Positions 1 to 6,473 of a DNA stretch of 10,665 nt are shown one piece after another. The notes under the pieces were generated by a model that saw only the letters and a program-made list of their open reading frames with translations, had not been told where the DNA came from and made no database searches. Position 1 is the stretch's first letter. Every line of letters starts with the position of its first letter. The position numbers and the translations under genes are program-made. The stretch comes from JBFJWU01 sp041623475 [NCBI: bacterium]. GTDB taxonomy: Bacteria; J088. The DNA lies in the NCBI GenBank assembly GCA_041623475.1, contig JBFJWU010000090.1, positions 1 through 10,665 on the forward strand, given 5' to 3'.

Positions 1-140
1 ACCGCCTGGTCGCCGTCGCCGATCGTCAACGGGGACAGACAACTGCGCCCCGTGCGAATCCGGTCCAGGACCTCGGCCGGCGAATTGCCCGCCGGGCAGA
101 CGACACCGGCACCAGTAACAGCGATGCGGCGACCGGTCAC
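1..140 (-). CDS. fabF: 3-oxoacyl-ACP synthase II (FabF), N-terminal fragment cut by window edge
   Basis: FabF condenses malonyl-ACP with a growing acyl-ACP and drives chain elongation in type II fatty-acid synthesis in the cytoplasm. Only 46 codons are visible. They begin VTGRRIAVTGAGVVCPAGNS and continue through a PAEVLDRIRTGRS stretch, matching the family's N-terminal pattern (R-x-V-V-T-G-x-G-x-x-x-P-x-G followed by a helix ending in G-x-S). The catalytic Cys-His-His lies outside the window. The start is GTG at 138-140: the only in-frame codons upstream before the stop at 168-170 are non-starts. No clear Shine-Dalgarno precedes it. It follows acpP, the usual acpP-fabF order, after a 105-nt gap. 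Another member of the beta-ketoacyl synthase family is possible from so short a piece, but context strongly favours FabF. Confidence 0.88.
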   Translation of the reverse strand, partial: MTGRRIAVTGAGVVCPAGNSPAEVLDRIRTGRSCLSPLTIGDGDQA

Positions 141-245
141 GGCGCACCGATCCCGGACAAGCCGGTTTCAGCCGTCAAAGAGACCAGTATAGAAATTATG
201 GGTGCTGGACGCGCCGCAGGTCGCGGCCAAACGCAGCATCGACGA

Positions 246-488
246 TCAGGCGTTATTTTCGATATAAGCGACGACGTCGCGAATGGTTTCGATGTTTTCG
301 GCTTCCTCTTCATCAATCTGGATACCGAATTCATCTTCCAGCGCCATCAAAAGCTCGACGACATCCAGGCTGTCTGCGCCCAGGTCCTCGGTAAAGGTCG
401 ACTCGATCACGATCTGCTCGGGGTCGATTGCCAGCTTGTCTGCGACCAGCTGGATCACTTTGCCCGCAATATTTTCTCCATCGGACAT
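246..488 (-). CDS. acpP: acyl carrier protein
   Basis: This 80-residue acidic protein carries acyl intermediates as thioesters on a 4'-phosphopantetheine arm and hands them between the Fab enzymes. The attachment site is in GADSLDVVEL, with Ser40 as the modified residue (D39-S40-L41). The remaining sequence (TFTEDLGADS, then ALEDEFGIQI and EEAENIETI) is the canonical four-helix ACP, of normal length. The start is ATG at 486-488, preceded by a perfect AGGAGG. It lies 15 nt after the fabG stop and upstream of fabF, as in many bacterial fatty-acid operons. Identification is essentially certain; primary-metabolism AcpP rather than a secondary-metabolism ACP follows from the neighbours. Confidence 0.98.
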   Translation of the reverse strand: MSDGENIAGKVIQLVADKLAIDPEQIVIESTFTEDLGADSLDVVELLMALEDEFGIQIDEEEAENIETIRDVVAYIENNA

Positions 489-496
489 GTCCGGGT

Positions 497-502
497 CCTC
501 CT
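497..502 (-). promoter_or_regulatory. strong Shine-Dalgarno of acpP
   Basis: AGGAGG on the minus strand, 8 nt before the acpP ATG and just after the fabG stop codon. It is the strongest ribosome binding site seen in this operon and contrasts with the absence of such a site before fabG, fabD and fabF. This fits the general need for ACP in molar excess over the enzymes that use it. Confidence 0.85.
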
Positions 503-503
503 G

Positions 504-1238
504 TCAGACCATCCAGAGACCGCCGTTGACACACAGGGTCTGCCCTGTAATATAGGCGGCATCATCGCTCATCAGGAACGACACAGGCCCGGCTACTTCA
601 GCAGCGGTACCGACCCGTCCGATCGGTATTTCGGCCTGTATCAGGTCCTGTTTTTTTGTCAGTATATCACTTGTCATTGCCGTTTCAATCCATCCTGGCG
701 CGACGACGTTTGCCGTAATATTCCGGCTCGCCAGTTCCCGCGCAAATGACCGGACAAAGCCGATCAACCCCTGTTTGCTGGCACCATAGATGGATTGGCC
801 CGGATTTCCGGCCAGGGCCGCGGTACTGCCGATCATGACAACCCGTCCATAGCGCGCCTGCATCATCGGACGGGCCAGCATGCCGGCCAGTTTGATGCCG
901 GCGGACAGGTTGACAGCCAGGGCACGGTCGATTGTATCGTCATCTACCCGGACGGCCAGTCCATTAGGTGCGATGCCTGCAGCGTGAACCAGACCGACCG
1001 GCTGCGCGTCATCGGGTAACGCCGCAGCCAGCGAGGCCGCTGGATCATCTGTCGCCAGGTCACACGTCCAGGGAATTGCCTGGCGTCCCCGGTCGCGCAC
1101 CGCCTGGACAGCCCTGTCCAGCCGTTCACCCGGGGCTGACCCATGCAAAACCAGGTCCCAGCCATCTGCGGCCAGGCGCCGCGCGCACTCGGCACCGATT
1201 CCGCCGCTGGCTCCGGTTACAACAGCAAGGCGACTCAT
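504..1238 (-). CDS. fabG: 3-oxoacyl-ACP reductase (FabG)
   Basis: FabG is a short-chain dehydrogenase that reduces 3-oxoacyl-ACP to 3-hydroxyacyl-ACP with NADPH. The 244-residue product has the Rossmann glycine motif TGASGGIG (residues 8-15), the active-site set Asn110, Ser138, Tyr151 and Lys155 (Y-G-A-S-K), the PGWIETAMT loop and the family ending VNGGLWMV. Position for position the catalytic residues coincide with E. coli FabG as I recall it. Two departures stand out: the arginine usual in TGASRGIG is glycine (residue 13), and the usual NNAG reads HAAG (85-88). The chosen start is ATG at 1236-1238, which puts the glycine motif at the usual distance. The frame stays open upstream to 1376, but that stretch overlaps fabD and looks non-homologous. 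No clear Shine-Dalgarno. It sits 43 nt after fabD and 15 nt before acpP. Confidence 0.95.
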   Translation of the reverse strand: MSRLAVVTGASGGIGAECARRLAADGWDLVLHGSAPGERLDRAVQAVRDRGRQAIPWTCDLATDDPAASLAAALPDDAQPVGLVHAAGIAPNGLAVRVDDDTIDRALAVNLSAGIKLAGMLARPMMQARYGRVVMIGSTAALAGNPGQSIYGASKQGLIGFVRSFARELASRNITANVVAPGWIETAMTSDILTKKQDLIQAEIPIGRVGTAAEVAGPVSFLMSDDAAYITGQTLCVNGGLWMV

Positions 1239-1281
1239 GTCGGTAATTGTCCGGCAATATAGATCATTGTCACTGGCTCCA

Positions 1282-2220
1282 TTAAAGCCCAACCTGCGCC
1301 TGGATGTCCTGCAGCGATGCCAGCTGCCGAATCGGCCAGTCGCGATTAATCCGGCTGCATAACCCCGCCAGGACACCGGCTGGCGCCAGCTCGACGGCGG
1401 CCGGCGACTCGGCCGCCATCAGCTCTGTCTGCCGGACCCAGTCAACCGGTGCCGTAACCTGCCGGACCAGGGCGGCCCGGATCTCGTCGGTGTCGGGGCT
1501 GTGATGTCTGAGATCAGCGTTACTCCATACCGGTACATCAGGAACCGAGATTGGCACCGACGCCAGGAAACCGGCCAGTTCGTCGGCAGCGGGCTGCATC
1601 AACCGGCAGTGAAAAGGGGCCGACACTTGCAGCCGAATGGCCTTGCGAATTCCGCTGTCTGACCGGGCAGTGTCCGCGACCCAGTCCACAGCGGCACGGT
1701 CGCCACTGATGACCACCTGTCCAGGGGCATTAATGTTGGCAATTTCGACAAGCCCCCTCCCGGATGCCATGCCGATAACCGATTGTATGGATTCGACCGA
1801 GCCACCGATCAGGGCGACCATCGCGGTTTCCCGGTCCCCGACGGCCCGTTGCATGGCTGTCCCGCGAAAGTGGGTCAATCGAATGGCGTCAATCGGATCC
1901 AGGGCACCGGCAACTGCCAGCGCTGTCAATTCGCCGAGACTGTGACCAGCCATGGCTTGAGGTCGGATGCCGCTTGCGATCGCCGCCTGGGCCGCCAGAA
2001 ATCCGGTCACCAGGATCGCCGGCTGGGCGATTTCAGTGCGTGTCAGGTTTTTGTCAGGATCAGAATCCAGCCAGGAAGACACCGGCTGGCCGGTGATGTC
2101 ATCCAGGGCATCAATCAGGTCTCGCGCGTTGGGCACGCCAACCAGGTCGGCCAGCATGCCCTGTCGCTGGGCACCCTGCCCCGGAAACAGGAACAGAACC
2201 TGGCCGGAACCGGACATCAT
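1282..2220 (-). CDS. fabD: malonyl-CoA:ACP transacylase (FabD)
   Basis: FabD transfers malonyl from CoA to the phosphopantetheine of ACP, feeding every elongation round. The 312-residue protein begins with the family signature FLFPGQGAQ (residues 10-18). It carries the nucleophile in AGHSLGE (Ser94), the substrate carboxylate-binding arginine in FRGTAMQ (Arg119), the NINAPGQVVISG segment (163-174) and the catalytic histidine in APFHCRLM (His204). All active-site residues are present and the length is normal. The start is one of two adjacent ATG codons (2218-2220 or 2215-2217); neither has a good Shine-Dalgarno. It follows rpmF by 31 nt with no plsX or fabH between them, and precedes fabG. Confidence 0.97.
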   Translation of the reverse strand: MMSGSGQVLFLFPGQGAQRQGMLADLVGVPNARDLIDALDDITGQPVSSWLDSDPDKNLTRTEIAQPAILVTGFLAAQAAIASGIRPQAMAGHSLGELTALAVAGALDPIDAIRLTHFRGTAMQRAVGDRETAMVALIGGSVESIQSVIGMASGRGLVEIANINAPGQVVISGDRAAVDWVADTARSDSGIRKAIRLQVSAPFHCRLMQPAADELAGFLASVPISVPDVPVWSNADLRHHSPDTDEIRAALVRQVTAPVDWVRQTELMAAESPAAVELAPAGVLAGLCSRINRDWPIRQLASLQDIQAQVGL

Positions 2221-2251
2221 ATATCAACGAGCGGCACCAGGCCGCCGTGAT

Positions 2252-2431
2252 CTAATCGACCAGTTCCAGGACTTCCTTGTTGCGATAAAAACCGCACGTC
2301 TTGCAAACCGTGTGGGATTGCTTGGGGTTGCCACACTGGGGGCAGTTGCTGACCGGGGGCTTTTTCAGCCGGTCGTGTGCCCGTCGGCGGTCCCGTCGTC
2401 CAGATGTCGTTCGTCGTTTTGGTACGGCCAT
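2252..2431 (-). CDS. rpmF: 50S ribosomal protein L32
   Basis: A 59-residue basic protein of the large ribosomal subunit. It starts MAVPKRRTTSGRRDRRRAHD, the typical L32 N-terminus, and ends in a zinc ribbon of two CxxC pairs (Cys30/Cys33 and Cys43/Cys46) followed by GFYRNKEVLELVD. It is therefore the zinc-binding (C+) form of L32. The start is ATG at 2429-2431 with an AAGGAG ribosome binding site 7 nt upstream. It follows the DUF177 gene by 22 nt, the conserved yceD-rpmF pairing found across bacteria. It is too short to appear in most length-filtered ORF lists. Confidence 0.97.
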   Translation of the reverse strand: MAVPKRRTTSGRRDRRRAHDRLKKPPVSNCPQCGNPKQSHTVCKTCGFYRNKEVLELVD

Positions 2432-2438
2432 TTTTTGG

Positions 2439-2444
2439 CTCCTT
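2439..2444 (-). promoter_or_regulatory. Shine-Dalgarno of rpmF
   Basis: AAGGAG on the minus strand, 7 nt before the rpmF ATG, in the 22-nt gap after the DUF177 stop codon. It confirms the choice of start for this short gene. Confidence 0.8.
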
Positions 2445-2453
2445 CCCGGAAAT

Positions 2454-2984
2454 CTATTTTTTCAAGTCGGCCAGCGCACTCCAGCGCGGATCCGTTTCCG
2501 GCTTGCACCGGCATTGTTGCTCGTTCAAATCCTGGCCACACTGGCTGCACAATCCCGCGCAATCCGGTCGGCACAACAGTTCGCTGGTCAATGCAATCGC
2601 CAGTTGTTCGGCGGCAATTTCCGCCAGGTCGATCCGCTCACTGTCCAGATCAACCACATCCAGCGACGCCTCATCCAGCTCGACCTCGGCATCGTGGCCA
2701 CCCCCGTGGGGGCCGCGTTCAAACCGCAGGCCAATCGCCTCGTCAATTTCGACCGCGACGCTGGTTGTGCACCGACGACACAGCCCGGTCACCATTGATG
2801 CCAGATGCCCCTGGGCCTCGACCCCACCGTGGGCACGCATCAGGCGAATATCGGCGCGGACGCTGTCAATTCGCCACAACCTGGCCGCTGCCGGATCATC
2901 CCACAGTCGCCACACGTCCGCCTCGCTGAGTTCAAGCGAAAACAATTCGCCATCGGGCGGCAGTGTGTCGATGGAAATTTCCAC
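2454..2984 (-). CDS. DUF177 / YceD family protein
   Basis: A 176-residue member of the YceD (DUF177) family, which is nearly always encoded directly upstream of rpmF; family members are linked to 23S rRNA accumulation or large-subunit maturation. The diagnostic cysteines are present: CRRC (Cys69, Cys72) in the middle, then Cys138, Cys142, Cys146 and Cys149 in the C-x3-C-A-G-L-C-x2-CG segment, and Cys158/Cys160 in QQCRC, followed by the usual DPRWSAL ending. A cysteine-based metal site is therefore likely, by inference. The start is GTG at 2982-2984 with GGAG 7 nt upstream. It is the first gene of the rightmost-to-leftmost operon and faces the divergent control region. Function is inferred from family and synteny. 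Confidence 0.93.
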   Translation of the reverse strand: MEISIDTLPPDGELFSLELSEADVWRLWDDPAAARLWRIDSVRADIRLMRAHGGVEAQGHLASMVTGLCRRCTTSVAVEIDEAIGLRFERGPHGGGHDAEVELDEASLDVVDLDSERIDLAEIAAEQLAIALTSELLCRPDCAGLCSQCGQDLNEQQCRCKPETDPRWSALADLKK

Positions 2985-2991
2985 GAGGATG

Positions 2992-2995
2992 CTCC
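2992..2995 (-). promoter_or_regulatory. Shine-Dalgarno of the DUF177 gene, supporting a GTG start
   Basis: GGAG on the minus strand, 7 nt before the GTG at 2984. No in-frame ATG lies nearby, so this site decides the start. Confidence 0.6.
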
Positions 2996-3013
2996 GACAA
3001 CCGGACGAAAGAC

Positions 3014-3032
3014 CCGGCCAAATCAGGGCCGG
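3014..3032. repeat. inverted repeat in the operon leader (6-bp GC arms, 7-nt loop)
   Basis: CCGGCC at 3014-3019 is matched by GGCCGG at 3027-3032 across a 7-nt spacer. On the minus strand it lies in the predicted leader of the DUF177-rpmF-fab operon, between the promoter and the first ribosome binding site, so it could fold as an RNA hairpin or act as a DNA-binding site. There is no T-run after it on the minus strand, which argues against a factor-independent terminator. Confidence 0.5.
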
Positions 3033-3047
3033 TTCATCAGGCTGAAC
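3032..3047. repeat. operator-like inverted repeat at the predicted transcription start
   Basis: GTTCA at 3032-3036 and TGAAC at 3043-3047 form perfect 5-bp arms around a 6-nt spacer. The right arm covers the position (about 3046) where transcription from the leftward TACAAT box would begin. A repressor bound here would block that promoter. The motif does not match a fatty-acid regulator site that I know, so the binding protein is unknown. Confidence 0.4.
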
Positions 3048-3052
3048 GGATT

Positions 3053-3081
3053 ATTGTAGCGGATGGCCGCGCGAATGACCA
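3053..3081 (-). promoter_or_regulatory. leftward promoter of the DUF177-rpmF-fab operon
   Basis: On the minus strand, -35 TGGTCA (3081-3076, four of six consensus bases) is separated by 17 nt from -10 TACAAT (3058-3053, five of six). Transcription would start near 3046, giving a leader of about 60 nt before the DUF177 GTG. Predicted from sequence only. Confidence 0.5.
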
Positions 3082-3110
3082 GTGAATCTGCCGGTTTTGC
3101 CGTTGGCCAG

Positions 3111-3119
3111 TGCTACAAT
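3111..3119 (+). promoter_or_regulatory. rightward extended -10 promoter of the DUF4388-like gene
   Basis: TGCTACAAT contains an extended -10 (TGn directly before TACAAT at 3114-3119). No good -35 hexamer lies 16-18 nt upstream, typical of extended -10 promoters. The expected start, about 7 nt downstream, coincides with the ATG at 3126, so the mRNA may have no leader. The same GCTACAAT core occurs in mirror image for the divergent operon. Confidence 0.5.
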
Positions 3120-3125
3120 AGCGGC

Positions 3126-3881
3126 ATGTCAGCAACTGCAAAACAACGGGACATCAACGGCAACGTCGCCGCGACGCCGGTCGCGCACATGTTGCATACG
3201 GTACGTGACCGCCTGTTGACTGGGCGCGGCAGTTTCCAGTTGGATGACCAGAAGATCGACCTGTCGTTCAAGGACGGACAGATTGTCCACGCAGCATCCA
3301 ATGACCCGGACCAGCGCCTGGGCGAGATCATGTTGAAAGAGGGGATGATCGGCATCAACGATTACCTGGCATCCGTCCAGGCGATGCTCGAGACAGGCGT
3401 CCGTCAAGGCGAGTATTTTGTCGAAGCCGGGATCCTCGAACCCCACGAGCTCAAGCGTGGAATCCGGATCCAGATGAAAGAGGTCATCTACCGCCTGCTA
3501 CTGTGGGAAGAAGGGACGTACCGGTTTCGCTGGGGTGACCCGGCCGAGGTCTCGATCGAACTGACAACCAACCTGTACGAACTGATCCTGCGCGGGATGT
3601 CCAGATGTGATCGGTTTTCCCGTCTGCGGGATGTACTGGCACCCTGGAGCCGCGGCTGCGCGATAAATACCGAAATCAATGCCGACGACGCGCGCAATAT
3701 TCGCCTGAAAGAAGACGAAACGACAATCCTGGGGCTGGTCAACGGCGAACGCACACTGGCCGAGATCATTGAAAAATCGCCCTATGCCGACATTGAAACC
3801 ATGCAGATTCTGTTTGGGATGAAATGGGCGCGAATCATCGCCCTGGTCGACGACGACGAGGACGAGGACAGCCTGTTCTAG
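3126..3881 (+). CDS. DUF4388 (PATAN-like) domain protein with acidic C-terminus
   Basis: A 251-residue soluble protein with no signal peptide or membrane segment. Residues about 14-150 resemble DUF4388/PATAN domains: a helix, then GRGSFQLDDQKIDLSFKDG with IVHAA (about 34-57), an LGEIMLKEG helix pair (65-73) and the LLLWEEGTYRFRW strand motif (124-136). Such domains occur in bacterial signalling and regulatory proteins, but no precise activity is established for this subtype. Residues about 198-240 (GLVNGERTLAEIIEKS onward) look like a small winged-helix module often attached to them. The tail VDDDEDEDSLF is strongly acidic. I chose ATG at 3126 because the -10 box lies between it and the alternative in-frame ATG codons at 3063 and 3075, and the extra residues look unconserved. 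No Shine-Dalgarno is seen. It is divergent from the fab operon and convergent with the giant envelope gene. Confidence 0.78.
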   Translation: MSATAKQRDINGNVAATPVAHMLHTVRDRLLTGRGSFQLDDQKIDLSFKDGQIVHAASNDPDQRLGEIMLKEGMIGINDYLASVQAMLETGVRQGEYFVEAGILEPHELKRGIRIQMKEVIYRLLLWEEGTYRFRWGDPAEVSIELTTNLYELILRGMSRCDRFSRLRDVLAPWSRGCAINTEINADDARNIRLKEDETTILGLVNGERTLAEIIEKSPYADIETMQILFGMKWARIIALVDDDEDEDSLF

Positions 3882-3902
3882 GCCCGCCGCGTTGCGATCC
3901 GG

Positions 3903-6473
3903 TCAGAACAGGCCCTGGATGCGCATCAGGATGCCCTCGGCATCAAACCGGTCATGGGGTCGCAATTCATCGCGGAATGTCGTGAAGTTATAGGCGATCC
4001 CGATCCGGACCCATTTGGCCGGTCGGGCACCCAGTTCAACCAGTGGCCCGTGCAATAATTGCTCAGTTTCAATTTGCTGCCAGACCCGGTATTCGCCGGA
4101 CACATCCAGCGGTCCCCAGTAGATCCATGACAATCGTTGCACACCCAGCAGAGTGTGGATCGCATCTGACGTAAACCCGGCAAATTTGACGCCGGACCGC
4201 TTGCCCGCCAGTTTCCAGCCCAGTTCCATTTTGGGTAATACGCGCAATGTGGCATCGACGCTGGCAATTGCGGCCAGCACCTCGGCCCGTCCCGGATCCT
4301 GGGCAGGTGTCAGCATTTCCCTGGCCCAGCGAATGACCGACAGGATCTGCAGGCGATTGTGGCGTACCGGGCGCCAGGCCGCACCAATCGACACATCCTG
4401 GTACAACGCGAAAAGTTCGCCACCGGGTTTGCTGACTTCGCGCGCATACCGTCCCTGTACCAGTGTTTCCGTCGAGTCGTCCCATGCCGCCCGCCAGCCG
4501 CCATCAAGGCTGGATCCGTCAATACGCAGTTGCCCGCGTTCCTGGCGATTCCAGCCGCCGCGCGCATCCAGTGTATGTTTGCCAATCCGGCTGCGGGCGC
4601 GACCACGCACAGCGGAACGAACAATATCATCGCCATCAAATCGCCGGAATTTCCCGCGTTCGCCCTCGACCCCCAGGGTCAGCCGATCAATCGGCCGCAC
4701 CTCGGTCCCGGCGATCGTCGCCGTCCCGACTTCGCGGCTGCCGTGGCGAATTTCCTGCCCACCGGTAATGCGTGTCCGTGGGCCGACATCCTGGCTGGCA
4801 CCGGCCGCAACAACCCCTGCCATCGCCCCGTCCAGGATGTCCTGGACCAGTCCGTAGCTCAAGGTGTATCGCTGCGTTTCGGAGCCGTAGCCACCACCAA
4901 TTCGGCCACCCCGCTCGATATTGCCCTCGCTGTATTCGGCAAACACGTCCCAGGTCGTTGAAATTGCGTAACCTGCGCCGACGGTGCTGCGACGCTCGTA
5001 TGGAATTCCAGCCGGTGCCTGGGACCTGTACAGTTCCTGCTGGTGCTCACCAAAGACGCTCCAGCGTTCGTTGATTGGCCACGTGGCCCGCAGCCCACCA
5101 TCGGTCCGGTGCGATTGCAGGCCGGGACGATCCATATATTTGTGACGCAGTTCGTTGGTCAGGACCAACGGGCCGGCTGGATAGCTGACATAAGCCCGGT
5201 CAATGGCCGAGATATTGGGTCCGGAGCGCTGCACGGCACCGTCCCAGCCGGTAATCACATTGTCGGTTACCTGCAGGTCAAATCCGAACCCTGCCGCATC
5301 CAGCGTCGTCGCTGAATCGTATCTGGACCCGCCGAAACCGGGTTGGATGTGCCGGCCGTGGGCTCGCAGTGTCAACCGACCAAACTTTGATTCCATTTCG
5401 CCGGCAAATGCGTCTGCCGATCCGGTCTGCGTTGTCACACCTGTTTCAAAGGTCAGGCCACCATCATCGCTGTAGGCAAAATGGTCCCCATCCCCCCAGC
5501 GACGGCCGGCTTCGAACCGGACACGGGTTGACGGATGCGGCTTGACCTCGACCCAGGTCCGGCCCCGGCGCACCAGCGACAGGTTGTTGTCTTCTTCCCG
5601 ATAAAAAACGCCGGCTTCCCCCCACTGGCCAAACTCCTGGGTCAGCATTTCCCCGTGCCCGGATGATGCCGCCAAATGGCTGGGCCGGTAGCGGTATGAC
5701 ACGACCAGGGTACGTTCGCGGCTGCCCAGGGCGTTATCGCGGATCACGCTGCGACCCGGCCCGGCCATGGCCTGGGGGTTCAACAGCCAGATCCGTCCCG
5801 ACAGGTAGTCGATGGTATAGTCGGCACCCAGTTGCAGTTCACGCACATTGGTCCGGGTCCCGGTCAAATCATCCTGTTCCTCAACATGAACGACCACTGA
5901 ACCTTCCTGGATATCTGTATTGCGCAGGTAATAGACCAGTCCGCCGGTCGAGCCGAATCGGTCAATGGCAGCGGCACTGCGGGGACGGGTGCCAAAGGCG
6001 TCCAGGCTGGTAGCAAACGACGTTGAGGTCGGTGCCGTTGCCGTGCTGACGTGGACTCGGGCACCATAGGTCCGTTCGCGTCGGCTTTCCAGCAGGCTGT
6101 AACCTTCGTCAATTTCGATCGTCCCGACCTGCAGGACCTGGCCCTTCCAACCGACAAACAGGAACAGTGGCCCCTCGCCCGGGGCCTCGTCGACCGATGT
6201 CGAAGCGTCCCCGTAGACGGTATAGGTCCGGGACGGATCGATCAGGTCCTCTGCCGGTCCGTCATACTTCAACAGGTCCGGCAGGTACGTTTCCAGCGGC
6301 CGGTTGTCTGATTTCAGGCGCGCCCGCAACAGGACATCCCCTGGCAGTTCGCCCTCGACATAGAAGCGGGAATAGCCCTTGAACAGCCAGTCGCTGGACA
6401 TGTCGCCCGTGTCATAGTCTGTACGGCGTTCCAGTTCGGCACTGACCTCGACCAGGCCGACGGCCAGGACGGG
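3903..6473 (-). other. C-terminal outer-membrane barrel module of the giant protein
   Basis: Residues 1385-2240. It begins with the PVLAVGLVEV strand, passes the YTVYGD, GGLVYYLRNTDI and DYTIDY motifs, then becomes about 600 residues of short alternating strands divided by charged turns (for example WVRIGIAYNFTTF). It ends GILMRIQGLF: a terminal Phe with hydrophobics at -5, -7 and -9, the type of C-terminal signal recognised by the BAM complex. The region has no cysteine. The number of strands is not determined. Confidence 0.75.

Noticed and set aside
1239-1376. A longer FabG start at 1376
   Set aside because: The extension overlaps the fabD coding end, shows no similarity to FabG, and would put the glycine-rich motif far from the N-terminus.
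3014-3032. Factor-independent terminator
   Set aside because: The GC-rich stem is present but no T-run follows on either strand (plus side continues GTTCATC, minus side GTCTTTCG), and its place between a promoter and a start codon fits a leader better.
3063-3125. ATG codons at 3063 and 3075 as start of the DUF4388-like gene
   Set aside because: The best promoter box lies downstream of them, no ribosome binding site precedes them, and the added residues look unconserved. Not fully excluded.
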